Shown here in pieces: positions 18,001 to 26,431 of a stretch of DNA of 64,000 nucleotides. Within the stretch, counting starts at the first letter, position 1. Every line of letters starts with the position of its first letter. This DNA comes from DSOI01 sp041394885 (GTDB lineage Bacteria > Acidobacteriota > Terriglobia > Bryobacterales > Bryobacteraceae). The position numbers and the translations under genes are program-made. The stretch covers positions 1-64,000 of the forward strand of contig JAWKHI010000017.1 in assembly GCA_041394885.1 (NCBI GenBank), given 5' to 3'. The notes under the pieces are model-generated. The model was given only the letters and a program-made list of their open reading frames with translations, had not been told where the DNA came from and made no database searches.

Positions 18001-18051
18001 ATCCAGCAGGCCACCGGCTCCACCGAAATCAGCGTCCGGGTCGTCGACTAA
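15046..18051 (+). CDS. Secreted beta-propeller protein with C-terminal TIGR03437 domain
   Basis: The protein is 1001 residues from ATG 15046, which has GGGGAG 8-13 bases upstream; an in-frame upstream ATG at 14962 lies in the structured leader and would spoil the signal peptide. A signal peptide ends near AGAATFG. Residues 30-350 carry YVTN-type propeller repeats (DLALDEARNVLYVANFTANRI, split over blades, NSLALSPDNRYLLVGHYG). A BACON-like module with GVTPATVRVTVDPNAF follows, then a second propeller set. The last 230 residues are a full TIGR03437 domain (GGLISVYGENLSP, LFVSPSQINAQIPY, TIYLTGLGRTSP, VYQINATVP). It is probably an extracellular or surface-bound protein. The position after tad genes may mean it is a Tad-associated adhesin; that is inference. 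Confidence 0.88.
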   Translation: MESRFLIKMRVSLAALAAVLGLSCLAATAGAATFGRVVAIGGHASDLALDEARNVLYVANFTANRIEIVSLSDGSIQTSMNLSAQPNSLALSPDNRYLLVGHYGNFAAPNSPNNALTLIDLNTRARQTFALGFPVLGVAFGIDGRALVMTTADFELFEPVSGATRVLTTIADAQIQALPAKPNTAPPAITTAALSTSADGRWVYGLTDQFTFRYDVEARRINVRGYTSEPTMGPRAVSVSSDGSSYIAGWVLHNRNGDNISQFADVLGTLDVGSHAYDSSRGVIYSQLPTSTGGAVDTQAPVLQVLDAKNLAVRERLQLAEPLSGRSVINSDNSVVYSISASGVTIFPVGALDDAPRIAATTEDLIFRGNFCDRRVSGQEFAVVSSNGAPVDFSISTATAGIRLTPSSGVTPATVRVTVDPNAFQNLKGTVTASISIRSNGSISVPKPVRVLINNREPDQRGTVVNVPGQIVDMLSDPTRDRFYLLRKDTNEVLVYGGNSYSLQARLKTANGPTQMAVTFDQRYLLVGHDLAQIMSVYDLETLEELAPVIMPGGHYPRSIAASGKAILAANRVAGPVNKIDRVDLISRTAVELPTLGVYENDIDQSTALVASANGSRIMAVQANGNALLYDANADTFTISRKVAVGGEKLSGAYAASSYDRFVVGNRLLNASLVPVATFDGGTAQSAGFAFVETQGLRSTAVSSASPGVIERIDAEAGQRIRPTRMVEAPYLGTADFPFTRTLAPLYSRNVIANLTTSGFTVLPWNYDAAVAAPRIDRITNAADGGSALATGGLISVYGENLSPVNVVSKELPLPTALGESCLTVNGVPSPVLFVSPSQINAQIPYNVDGSVTMILRTPGGVSDNFNLTVRPSAPSVFRSPQDAAVATVVRQKNGEVATLSNPIHRGDQITIYLTGLGRTSPAIDAGVPAPSDPPLQVLNEPLVTLGGQQLAVSFAGLSPGQVGVYQINATVPGAVPLGLDQPLLIQQATGSTEISVRVVD

Positions 18052-18140
18052 GACGGCCCACTCCGCAGCGATACAAGGCAACAGGACCGCGGATTTGAAA
18101 CCGCGGCCGCAAACTGAACCGACCGAGGAGGAAGTCCGAA

Positions 18141-18773
18141 ATGAAGTACGCATTCTGTGCAATCGCCCTGCTGGCCGCCACGGCCCACGGGCAGCAATGG
18201 GAGGTTGGGGCCCTTGGCGGGGGAGCGTTCTATTTGAACAACTCCGTCACCGGCGCCGGCGCTTCCGGAACCGCCGGATTCCGGCCCGGCTTGAGCGCGG
18301 GCGGTTGGCTCGGCCATACCAATGGCGGCCGCTACGGCGGGGAAGTCCGCTACCTGTTCCAACTGAACAGCCTCAAGGTGGCCTCCGGCGGTGAGACCCA
18401 TACCTTCGGCGGTCAGTCGCACATGATGCATTACGACTTCCTGATCCATATGAAGACGGCCGAGGACTCGGTCCGGCCCTTCTTCGCCATCGGCGGCGGT
18501 CTGAAGGGCTACCGTGGAACGGGAGTCGAACGGGCCTTCCAGCCACTCAGCAACCTCGCCATCCTCACCAAGACCTCGGAGTGGAAGCCGATGCTTAGCC
18601 TCGGCGCCGGCCTGAAGTGGCAGCTCAATGCGAAAATGCTGCTTCGGGTGGAAGTGCGCGACTTCGTCACTCCGTTCCCCAAGTCCGTGATTCTGCCCTC
18701 GCCCGGCGCGAAGATCTCGGGGATCGTCCACGACATCACGCCGCTGGTCGGGATCAGCTACCTGCTCGACTAG
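18141..18773 (+). CDS. Outer-membrane beta-barrel protein (OmpA/OmpW-like)
   Basis: This 210-residue protein has a short signal peptide ending TAHGQ. It then has alternating strands rich in Gly and aromatic residues (WEVGALGGGAFYLNN, GGWLGHTNGGRYGGEVRYL, RPFFAIGGGLKGYRG) and a C-terminal segment LVGISYLLD. The size fits an eight-stranded barrel of the porin-family/OmpA-barrel superfamily. GAGGAGGAAG precedes the ATG. It follows the TIGR03437 protein gene by 89 bases on the same strand. Function is unknown beyond outer-membrane location. Confidence 0.78.
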   Translation: MKYAFCAIALLAATAHGQQWEVGALGGGAFYLNNSVTGAGASGTAGFRPGLSAGGWLGHTNGGRYGGEVRYLFQLNSLKVASGGETHTFGGQSHMMHYDFLIHMKTAEDSVRPFFAIGGGLKGYRGTGVERAFQPLSNLAILTKTSEWKPMLSLGAGLKWQLNAKMLLRVEVRDFVTPFPKSVILPSPGAKISGIVHDITPLVGISYLLD

Positions 18774-18826
18774 CAAGGCGCGGAACCAGCGTCCCCGGCG
18801 GCGGCGCACTCAGGCATACTAGCTAA

Positions 18827-20023
18827 GTGGTTTGTCTGCCCGAGCGCGTCGCCGCCCTAACTCCAACTGCCGTCAACTCGATACTCGCCGAAGTCAACGA
18901 AATCCGGCAGCGCGGCGGCGCCCCGGTCTCGCTCATGCGCGGCGAGCCGGATCTGCCCACTCCATCCCACATCGTCGAAGCCGCGGTAGCGGCCCTCCAC
19001 AATGGCCGCACGGGATACCCGGACAATCGTGGCGAACCCAGTCTCCGCAAAGCAGTGGCAGCCAAACTGGCCCGCGACAACAGGGTTGCCTACGACGCGG
19101 GAGACGAAATCCTTGTCACCACCGGGGCCACGCTCGGCATTTACGCTGCGCTTGTTTCTCTGCTCCACCAGGGCGACGATGTCCTGCTGCCGGATCCGGT
19201 CTACGACGCCTACCTCTCCCCGATCCGTCTGGCTGGGGCGAATCCCCGCCCGGTGACGGCGCGCCGCGAGAACGACCGTTTCCTGATCGATCGCGACGCG
19301 CTCGAGAAGGCCTGGACACCGGCCTGCCGCGCGCTTCTCCTGAATACGCCATGGAATCCCGTGGGCACTGTCTTCACCAAGGCGGAGTTGGAAGCGATCG
19401 CCTCGTTCGTTCTCGAAAAAGACCTCGTCCTTTTGAGCGATGAGATCTACGAGACAATTTTGTACGATGGCGCGGCCCACTTGTCTCCGGCTGCGCTTTC
19501 TCCGGAAGTCCGCGCGAAAACCGTACTCATCAACAGCCTGTCGAAAACCTACGCCATGACAGGGTGGCGCGTTGGCTACTGCGCCGCACCCTCGAAGCTG
19601 ATCGGCCCGATGCTGCTTGTTCTCCAGCAGGCCAGCCGCGGCCCGGCCACCTTCGTCCAGGACGCAGCCGTGGCGGCGCTCACAGGGCCGCAGGATTGCG
19701 TCGCCCAAATGAGCGTCGAGTATGCACGCCGCCGGGCCGAGGTGACCGGTCAACTGGACGGCGCAGGCGGCTGCCACGTGCTTGCTCCCGAAGGCGGCTT
19801 CTTCGCAATGGCCGATATCACTCCGTTCGGTTTGCCCTCGAACGAAGTCCGGCGGCGGCTGCTCAATGATGCCGGAGTGGTCGTCGCGCACGGCTCGGCC
19901 TACGGACCAGGCGGCGAAGGCCTCCTCCGTATCTCGTTCGCGAGCGGTGGGGCCGCGCTGCAAAGCGGACTCGGCCGTTTGCGGGGCGGGCTGGAGGCGC
20001 TCGGCGCGGAGCGAAACCGATGA
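18827..20023 (+). CDS. Pyridoxal-phosphate aminotransferase, class I/II
   Basis: The 398-residue product is a fold-type I aminotransferase, cytoplasmic, moving an amino group between an amino acid and a 2-oxo acid. Visible motifs are RGEPDLPTP near the N-terminus, a cofactor-binding GATLGIYAAL, the NTPWNPVGTVF segment holding the conserved Asn, LSDEIYETILYDG with the Asp/Tyr that contact the cofactor, and NSLSKTYAMTGWRVGY, where Lys is the Schiff-base residue. The start is GTG 18827; the ribosome site is weak. Its stop overlaps the start of the FAD dehydrogenase (ATGA), so the two are cotranslated. The substrate cannot be read from sequence; the aspartate aminotransferase group is nearest. 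Confidence 0.9.
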   Translation: MVCLPERVAALTPTAVNSILAEVNEIRQRGGAPVSLMRGEPDLPTPSHIVEAAVAALHNGRTGYPDNRGEPSLRKAVAAKLARDNRVAYDAGDEILVTTGATLGIYAALVSLLHQGDDVLLPDPVYDAYLSPIRLAGANPRPVTARRENDRFLIDRDALEKAWTPACRALLLNTPWNPVGTVFTKAELEAIASFVLEKDLVLLSDEIYETILYDGAAHLSPAALSPEVRAKTVLINSLSKTYAMTGWRVGYCAAPSKLIGPMLLVLQQASRGPATFVQDAAVAALTGPQDCVAQMSVEYARRRAEVTGQLDGAGGCHVLAPEGGFFAMADITPFGLPSNEVRRRLLNDAGVVVAHGSAYGPGGEGLLRISFASGGAALQSGLGRLRGGLEALGAERNR

Positions 20024-22917
20024 CGGGTCCGCTGATCGGCATTGAGAACGCAGCGAACACGCTCCAAGCCGACCTCACCGCCGCCATCGAAGGCGAGGTC
20101 CGTTTCGACCGCATCAGCCGCGCACTCTACTCCACCGACGCGAGTGTCTATCAGATCGAACCGCGCGGAGTGGTGATTCCACGCCATCGCGAGGATATCG
20201 TCCGCGCGGTCGCCATCGCGCGCCGGCACCGGTGTTCGGTTACTCTGCGCGGCGGCGGCACCTCCCAAGCGGGCCAGGCGATCGGCGAAGGCATCCAGAT
20301 CGACACCTCGAAACACTACAACCGGCTGCTCGAGGTGAACGCGGAGGCGCGATGGGCGCGCGTCGAGCCTGGAATCGTACTGGACGAACTCAACGAATTG
20401 CTCAAGCCGCACGGGCTGCGATTCGCACCGGATATCTCGACGGCGAGCCGCGCCACGGTTGGCGGGATGATGGCGAACAACTCCGCTGGCGCGCGGTCCG
20501 TGCTGTACGGCAAGACGATCGATCACGTACTCGAGCAGACGGTCCTATTCGCCGACGGCGAGATCCATCGGCTGCGCCCGCTCGACGGGGATGAACTCGA
20601 TCGTGCGTGCACGGGGGAGGGAATTGCCGCCGATGGCTATCGCGCGGTCCGGAACCTAGCCGCGGAACTGCGTGGCGAGATCGAGCGCCGCTACCCGAAG
20701 GTGCTGCGGCGCGTCGGCGGGTACAACCTGGACGAATTCACCGATCCGGGGCGGCCGTTCAACCTCTCCAAACTCATTGTCGGCTCCGAGGGCACCCTCG
20801 GCGTGATTCTCGAAGCGAAACTGAATCTCGTCCCGTTGCCGAAGGCCAAGGCGCTGATGACGATCCAGTTCGCCGAACTGCTCGACGCTCTGGCGGCCAC
20901 GCCCGCGATCCTCGCGCATCGCCCCTCGGCGGTGGAAGTAATGGATGGCTTCATCCTCGACCATACGCGCCAGAATCCCGCGCTGCACCGGCAGCGCGAG
21001 ACGTTCATTCAAGGCGACCCAGGCGCGGTGCTGTGTATCGAGTTTTACGGCGATGACGCCGCGGAGTTGCCGCCGCGGCTGGAAGCGCTCGAAGCCGACA
21101 TGCGCGTACGCGGGTGGGGCGAACACTTCTACACCGCCACCACTGCCGCGGCGCAAGCGCGGGTGTGGGGCATCCGGGAAGCCGCGCTTGGCCTTTCGAT
21201 GGCGATGAAGGACGACAACAAGTCGCTCTCATTTGTCGAAGACACCGCCGTGGCGCCGGAGCGTCTCCGGGACTACATCGAACGATTCCTCGCCATCGTG
21301 CGGCGGCACGATACGGTGGCAGGCGTCTATGCCCACGCCTCGGTGGGATGCCTGCACGTGCGCCCGGTAGTCAATCTCAAAACCGAAGATGGGGTCCGCA
21401 AGTTCGAGGCGATCGCCAATGAGGTGGCCGATCTGGTGCTCGAATTCGGAGGAGCGCTCTCGGGGGAGCACGGCGATGGGCTGGTGCGCGGACCGTTCAT
21501 GGAAAAGATGTTCGGCCCTGTGCTCTACCAGGCCTTCCGAACCATCAAACGCACGTTCGATCCACACGGTCTGTTCAATCCCGGAAAAATCGTCGACGCT
21601 CCTCCGTTAACCCAGAACTTGCGCTACGGCGCCGGCTACCGGGCGGCGAGCCCGGAAACCTACTTCGACTTCGGCGAGCACGGGGGACTTGCCGGTGCGG
21701 TCGAGATGTGCAGCGGGCTGGGCGCGTGCCGAAAGAAACTGAGCGGCACCATGTGCCCGTCCTACATGGCGACGGGCGAAGAGATGCACACGACACGCGG
21801 CCGCGCCAACGCGCTTCGTCTGGCGATGTCGGGGCGGCTCGGCGAAGCCGGTCTCGACGACGATGGAATCGCCGCCGTGCTGGACCTCTGCCTGGAGTGC
21901 CGGGCGTGCAAATCGGAATGTCCGGTGGGCGTGGACATGGCGCGTTTCAAGAGTGAGTTCCTCGCGCGGCGGTGGGAGCGGAACGGGACGCCGCTTCGCG
22001 CGCGTGTGCTGGGCAATGTGCGCTTGCTGGCCGAGATCGGGAGCCGTCTGTCGCCGCTGGCCAATCGCCTGGCATCGAGCGGCCTGGCGCGCATGGTCAA
22101 CCACGATCTACTCGGGATCGACAGCCGGCGCCCGCTGCCCGCGTGGGCGGGCGAAACGCTCACGGAGCGGCTCGCCAAACGGCCCCCCTTCCATGCGAGC
22201 GTGCTGCTGTTCAACGACACCTTCACCAACTATTACGACCCGTCGATCGGCGTTGCCGCCGCTCAATTGCTAGAGGCAGCGGGACGTCCGGCGGCGCTGG
22301 CGCCTAACGTCTGCTGCGGACGGCCTCTCATCTCGCAGGGGCTGCTCGACCCGGCGCGGGAACTGGCCGCCAGAAATACCCGCTTACTGCATGACGCCGC
22401 GGCGCGCGGGGTGCCGCTGGTGTTCTGCGAACCGAGCTGCTTGTCGGCGATCCGCGAGGATGCGCCAGACCTGCTGCGAGGGGAGCGGCAGGAGCAGGCG
22501 CGCGTGGTGGCGCGATCGGCAGTGATGCTCGAGGATTTTCTGCTGCGGGAGTGCGCGGATGCGCTTCATTTTCGTTCCGGCCCCAAGCGGGTGCTGCTGC
22601 ATGGCCATTGTCACCAGAGGTCGATGGGGCTGGTCGCGTCCGCACAGTCCCTTCTGGCGCGGATCCCCGGAGCCGAAGTGGTGGACTTGGATGCGGGGTG
22701 CTGCGGGATGGCCGGCTCATTCGGCTACGCCAGGGAGCACTACGATGTCTCGCGGGCAATCGCGGAGCGCAAACTGCTGCCCGCGGCGCGTGGGATGAGA
22801 GAAGGAGATATTCTGGCAGCGGCAGGGACTTCGTGCCGGCATCAGGTGGCCGATCTCGCCGGGGCCACGGCGCGTCACCCTGCCGAGATCCTCGCGAGCT
22901 TGCTCGTGACCGGTTGA
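20020..22917 (+). CDS. FAD-linked oxidase fused to Fe-S/CCG subunit (GlcD-GlcF / YdiJ type dehydrogenase)
   Basis: The 965-residue protein joins a flavin dehydrogenase of 2-hydroxy acids to its electron-transfer module. Residues 45-230 are the FAD-binding PCMH fold (VTLRGGGTSQAGQ, GGMMANNSAGARS). Residues 270-520 are the FAD-oxidase C domain (SVGCLHVRPVVN, GEHGDGLVRG). Two ferredoxin-type clusters follow, near residues 565-575 (CSGLGACRKKLSGTMCP) and 625-640 (CLECRACKSECPVG), then two CCG segments (NVCCGRPLISQG, DAGCCGMAGSFG). E. coli YdiJ has this fusion; D-2-hydroxyglutarate or lactate are plausible substrates. Translational coupling to the aminotransferase suggests that the pair acts on an amino acid/2-oxo/2-hydroxy acid set. 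Confidence 0.92.
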   Translation: MTGPLIGIENAANTLQADLTAAIEGEVRFDRISRALYSTDASVYQIEPRGVVIPRHREDIVRAVAIARRHRCSVTLRGGGTSQAGQAIGEGIQIDTSKHYNRLLEVNAEARWARVEPGIVLDELNELLKPHGLRFAPDISTASRATVGGMMANNSAGARSVLYGKTIDHVLEQTVLFADGEIHRLRPLDGDELDRACTGEGIAADGYRAVRNLAAELRGEIERRYPKVLRRVGGYNLDEFTDPGRPFNLSKLIVGSEGTLGVILEAKLNLVPLPKAKALMTIQFAELLDALAATPAILAHRPSAVEVMDGFILDHTRQNPALHRQRETFIQGDPGAVLCIEFYGDDAAELPPRLEALEADMRVRGWGEHFYTATTAAAQARVWGIREAALGLSMAMKDDNKSLSFVEDTAVAPERLRDYIERFLAIVRRHDTVAGVYAHASVGCLHVRPVVNLKTEDGVRKFEAIANEVADLVLEFGGALSGEHGDGLVRGPFMEKMFGPVLYQAFRTIKRTFDPHGLFNPGKIVDAPPLTQNLRYGAGYRAASPETYFDFGEHGGLAGAVEMCSGLGACRKKLSGTMCPSYMATGEEMHTTRGRANALRLAMSGRLGEAGLDDDGIAAVLDLCLECRACKSECPVGVDMARFKSEFLARRWERNGTPLRARVLGNVRLLAEIGSRLSPLANRLASSGLARMVNHDLLGIDSRRPLPAWAGETLTERLAKRPPFHASVLLFNDTFTNYYDPSIGVAAAQLLEAAGRPAALAPNVCCGRPLISQGLLDPARELAARNTRLLHDAAARGVPLVFCEPSCLSAIREDAPDLLRGERQEQARVVARSAVMLEDFLLRECADALHFRSGPKRVLLHGHCHQRSMGLVASAQSLLARIPGAEVVDLDAGCCGMAGSFGYAREHYDVSRAIAERKLLPAARGMREGDILAAAGTSCRHQVADLAGATARHPAEILASLLVTG

Positions 22918-22934
22918 GATCCGGCTGCCGCTAT

Positions 22935-23636
22935 TCAGGCGCTCACGGCGGGCATCGGCCTGCCGGTGGGCTCGTCGGACTCCACCCAGCCGTCGCGGAT
23001 CACCACCGTGCGATGGCCGTAGGAGGCGTTCACGTCCGAATGGGTCACCTGGACGATCGTTGTCCCTTCGTCATTCAGTTTGCGGAACAGCTCCATGATT
23101 TCCTTGGCCTGCGCCGAATGCAGATTCCCGGTGGGCTCGTCGGCGAGGATGATCCTGGGGCTGGCCACGACGGCGCGGGCGATGGCGACCAACTGCTGCT
23201 GGCCGCCGGAGAGCTGATTCGGAAAAAGGTCTTTCTTTCCGACGATCTGAAACCGGTCCAGCGTATCGCACACGATCGCCGCGCGTTCGCTCGAACGGAT
23301 GTTGCGGTAAGACAACGGCACGTCCAGATTCTCGTAGACGGTGAGGTCGTCGAGCAGATGGTAGCTCTGGAACACGAAGCCGATGTACTTCTTGTTGCAC
23401 TCATTGCGCTGCTTGGGCTTCATGCGATGGACGGGCTCGCCGCACAGTTCGTACTCGCCGGACCAGTTGTGATCGAGCATGCCGAGAATCGAGAGCAACG
23501 TCGACTTGCCCGCGCCGGACGGCCCCATGATGGTGATGAACTCGCCTTCGCGAACATGCAGGTTGATGCGCCGCAGCACGTAGAAGCGGCCGGCCGCGGT
23601 CTCGTGATACTTTTCGACGTTGGCGAGACGAATCAT
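22935..23636 (-). CDS. ABC transporter ATP-binding protein, MacB/LolD type
   Basis: This 233-residue ATPase should power a MacB-like permease in the inner membrane. Walker A is GPSGAGKST near residue 40, the Q-loop is FVFQSYHLL, the signature LSGGQQQ lies near residue 142 and Walker B is IILADEPTGNL. The signature is followed by LVAIARA rather than RVAIARA. The switch His is in VTHSD. Its ATG overlaps the stop of the DUF4097 gene (ATGA), so it is the last gene of the HlyD-ATPase-DUF4097-ATPase operon. Permeases are not adjacent; the nearest are at 32.5-35 kb on the same strand. Confidence 0.93.
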   Translation of the reverse strand: MIRLANVEKYHETAAGRFYVLRRINLHVREGEFITIMGPSGAGKSTLLSILGMLDHNWSGEYELCGEPVHRMKPKQRNECNKKYIGFVFQSYHLLDDLTVYENLDVPLSYRNIRSSERAAIVCDTLDRFQIVGKKDLFPNQLSGGQQQLVAIARAVVASPRIILADEPTGNLHSAQAKEIMELFRKLNDEGTTIVQVTHSDVNASYGHRTVVIRDGWVESDEPTGRPMPAVSA

Positions 23637-24352
23637 CAGAGAGCGGCGGCCTCGAGATGGATGTCGCCGTTCACGGTGCGGACGTCGTAGGTGGGGCCGC
23701 CGGGCACTCCGCCGAAGCGTCCATGCCAGTGATTGTGGGTGAACTGGCTGACGTGGGTGAAGGGAATGGCCGCGGTGAGGGACCCGTAAACGGCGCGGGC
23801 GTCGATTTCGGCGTCGGGTGTGGCGGGCAGTCGCACGGTAACATCGCCATTGACAGTCTCGAGGCGTCCGCCTTGTTTGAGCGAAGCGCGAATCGATCCA
23901 TTCACCGTCTCGGCTTGGCCGGAGCTGTCGGACTCGATATCGATGTCGCCATTGACGGTGCGCACACGAACGGCGCTCCGGAGCTTTTTCACCTGCACAC
24001 GGCCGTTCTGGGTACGGCCGACGAAACGAACGCCCGCCGGCACACGCACGTGAAAGCGGATCTCCATGTCGCCGGTGTCATGCTGAATCGCGGAAACGGT
24101 GGTGCCACCGCCGTGTTCACGCACCGAAAGCCGCATTGGGCGCACGCTTCCGTTCTTACGAATGGCCAGCACTTCGACGTCGCCGCTGGTGGATGTCTCG
24201 GCCACCAGATCGCCGTTGACGCCCTCGATTTCGATTGCGAGGCCGGCGTCGAGATGCGTGCGCAGGCGGAACTCGCGATCAGACTCGAACACCGACGGAG
24301 TGTGCGCCAGCAAAACCGAGGAGCAGGCGGCCAGCCACAGGCCGCGGGTCAC
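23636..24352 (-). CDS. Exported DUF4097 beta-strand repeat protein
   Basis: The 238-residue protein begins with a signal-like hydrophobic stretch (GLWLAACSSVLLAHT). It then consists of short repeated beta-strands with the DUF4097 hallmark NGD (VNGDLVAETSTSGDVEV, VRTVNGDIDIES, ETVNGSIRASL, ETVNGDVTVRLP, VRTVNGDIHLEA), which probably form a right-handed beta-helix. The GTG start overlaps the stop of the upstream ATPase (GTGA). DUF4097 proteins often sit beside anti-sigma or envelope-stress genes; being wedged between two exporter ATPases suggests a periplasmic partner or substrate sensor for that exporter. Function is unknown. Confidence 0.82.
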   Translation of the reverse strand: MTRGLWLAACSSVLLAHTPSVFESDREFRLRTHLDAGLAIEIEGVNGDLVAETSTSGDVEVLAIRKNGSVRPMRLSVREHGGGTTVSAIQHDTGDMEIRFHVRVPAGVRFVGRTQNGRVQVKKLRSAVRVRTVNGDIDIESDSSGQAETVNGSIRASLKQGGRLETVNGDVTVRLPATPDAEIDARAVYGSLTAAIPFTHVSQFTHNHWHGRFGGVPGGPTYDVRTVNGDIHLEAAAL

Positions 24353-25074
24353 TGTGCGCGCTCCGGCTGGCTTGGCGGGAGTTCATGCCCGGCTTCGTCT
24401 TCCTCCACTACGCGCCCGTCGAACAAGTGGATGGAGCGTTCGGCATAGCTGGCGAATCGGGTGTCGTGGGTCACCATGCAGATGGTGGAGCCCTGTTGGT
24501 GGAGCGAACGGAGCAGGTCCATGACGGCTTCGCCGTTTTTGGAGTCGAGATTCCCGGTGGGCTCGTCGGCGAGGAGAATCGACGGATCGCCGACCAGGGC
24601 GCGGGCCACGGCGACGCGCTGCTGCTGGCCGCCGGAAAGCTGCGACGGATAGTGCTTGGCGCGGTGCGACATACCGACTTTTTCGAGAGCGTCGAGGACA
24701 CGCTGTTTGCGTTCCCCTGAGCCCATGCCGCGGTAGGTGAGCGGGAGCTCGACGTTTTCGTAGACGGTGAGGTCCCCGATGAGGTTGAAGGCCTGGAAGA
24801 TGAAACCGATCTCGCGGTTCCGGATCCTTGCGCGATCGCTCGCCTTGAGGCTTTCCACCGGCTGTCCCTTGAGCATGTACTTGCCATTGGTGGGCGAATC
24901 GAGCAATCCGAGGATAGAGAGCAGGGTCGATTTGCCGCAGCCGGAAGGCCCATTGATGGCGACGTACTCGCCTTTGTGAATCTGCATGTCAATGCCGGCG
25001 AGCGCGTGGGTTTCCACCTCGTCGGTATAGAAAATCTTCTTGACGCTTTCCAGACTCAATAACGCTTCGTTCAT
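24349..25074 (-). CDS. ABC transporter ATP-binding protein, MacB/LolD type
   Basis: This second exporter ATPase has 241 residues. Walker A GPSGCGKSTL lies near residue 41, the Q-loop is FIFQAFNLI, the signature LSGGQQQRVAVARAL lies near residue 145, Walker B is ILLADEPTGNLD, and the switch region is MVTHDTRF. All residues required for ATP hydrolysis are present. It starts 27 bases after the membrane-fusion protein gene. With the other ATPase there are two ATPases for two MacB-like permeases in the window, so the complex could be a pair of homodimeric exporters or a heteromer. Confidence 0.95.
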   Translation of the reverse strand: MNEALLSLESVKKIFYTDEVETHALAGIDMQIHKGEYVAINGPSGCGKSTLLSILGLLDSPTNGKYMLKGQPVESLKASDRARIRNREIGFIFQAFNLIGDLTVYENVELPLTYRGMGSGERKQRVLDALEKVGMSHRAKHYPSQLSGGQQQRVAVARALVGDPSILLADEPTGNLDSKNGEAVMDLLRSLHQQGSTICMVTHDTRFASYAERSIHLFDGRVVEEDEAGHELPPSQPERAQ

Positions 25075-25101
25075 GGCTGTTCCATCCCTGCTGGTTCAGT
25101 T

Positions 25102-26376
25102 TCAGTTGAGGCGCACGCGGTCGTACGCGTCCCATTGCGACATATCCGAAAGGATCACCTTGTCGCCGGCGTTGAGGCCTTCGAGCACTTCGATGGTATT
25201 CACCGAAGCCCGGCCGAACTTGACTTGCACCCGGGTTGCTTCCTTGTTCCCGGGCGCGTATTTGAACATGCTGACTGTGCTGTTGGGCTGGCCGAAGGCG
25301 GGCCGGCCGACAAAAAGGACGTTGTCGAGTTTCTCGATTTCGATGACGCCGTCCACGCTCAGGTCCGGCCGCGCGCCAGGCGGTAGGGCTCCTTCGAGGC
25401 GGACGTCCACGAGCACGGTGCCTTCCTTGGCGGCGGGATCGATGCGGGCGACCCGGCCCGGGATGATGCCGTTACGGGTGTCGATTTCGGCGAACTGTCC
25501 GATCCGGATTTCGGGAATCCGCGTTTCGGCGATCTTCAACTCCGCCTTCAGCTTCCGCGGTTCGGCCACCTTGGCGAGAATCGTGCCAGCGGTTACGCGC
25601 TGCCCGATCTGCAATTGGGTGTTGGGCGCGGCGCCGGGCAGATCCTGGAGCACTCCGTTGACGCCGGCGCGGACCTGCAGTGCGTCGATCTGGCTCTTGC
25701 GCAGATCGTACACGGCTTTGTATTTGTCGATCTGGGCGCGCTGCACGGCGAGTTGCGCGTCCACCGAGTCCTGACGAATCTTGAGGCGCTCCCGTTCGAT
25801 CACGGCGCGGCGCTTGGATTCCTCGGCAGTGGATTGAATGATCTTGTAATCGAGCGCGACGAGCAGGCCTTCTTTGAAGCGCTGCTCGTCACGGTCCAGC
25901 CGCAGCTTGGCGAGATTGGCCTCCGATTCGATGCGGGCCAGCTCGGCCTTCTGGGTAAGGGTTTGGCTCTCGAGTTGGACGGCCAAGTCTCGCAACTGCG
26001 CTTCGGCCATTTTGACCTGATACTCGGCGTCGAGGGTCTGTTGTTCGAGTTCGGGATTGGTGAGCGTGACCAGCACGGCGCCGGAACCGACGGTGGCGCC
26101 CGGACGCACCAGGATCTTCTCCACGCGGCCGTCGGTCACCGCCGGTATCAGCAGAACCTCTTCGGCCACGAGGGTTCCCAGGCCGCGCTCCTGGCGAATC
26201 ATGCGGCCCCGCTGCACGTCGCCAGGCCACACCGAGGAGGCTTCCACAAGGGGCGCGGCGGGCTTGAGGCGGGCGAGGCCGATAGTGATAGCCGGGATCG
26301 CGATGGCCAGCACCGCGAAGACGAAGAAACGGCGAATCCACTTTCTTCGATTTACGTCGGTGCGTTGAACGTCCAT
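25102..26376 (-). CDS. Membrane-fusion (periplasmic adaptor) protein, MacA/HlyD family
   Basis: This 424-residue adaptor links an inner-membrane exporter to TolC. An N-terminal anchor (FFVFAVLAIAIPAITIGLARL) follows a basic cytoplasmic stretch (NRRKWIRR). The lipoyl half-motifs VEKILVRPGATVGSGAVL and VRAGVNGVLQDLPGA flank a long charged coiled coil of about 130 residues (residues 130-260). Beta-barrel and membrane-proximal domains follow (GTILAKVAEPRKLKAELKI; GLNAGDKVILSD). The ATG lies 55 bases after the polyprenyl synthase gene. With the ATPases downstream and the permeases and TolC-like gene 6-10 kb upstream, it completes a tripartite exporter. Confidence 0.92.
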   Translation of the reverse strand: MDVQRTDVNRRKWIRRFFVFAVLAIAIPAITIGLARLKPAAPLVEASSVWPGDVQRGRMIRQERGLGTLVAEEVLLIPAVTDGRVEKILVRPGATVGSGAVLVTLTNPELEQQTLDAEYQVKMAEAQLRDLAVQLESQTLTQKAELARIESEANLAKLRLDRDEQRFKEGLLVALDYKIIQSTAEESKRRAVIERERLKIRQDSVDAQLAVQRAQIDKYKAVYDLRKSQIDALQVRAGVNGVLQDLPGAAPNTQLQIGQRVTAGTILAKVAEPRKLKAELKIAETRIPEIRIGQFAEIDTRNGIIPGRVARIDPAAKEGTVLVDVRLEGALPPGARPDLSVDGVIEIEKLDNVLFVGRPAFGQPNSTVSMFKYAPGNKEATRVQVKFGRASVNTIEVLEGLNAGDKVILSDMSQWDAYDRVRLN

Positions 26377-26431
26377 ACGAGTCGTAAGTTAGACGTACAC
26401 GGGTGCGGAAGAGTTCCGCAAAATGTCGAAA

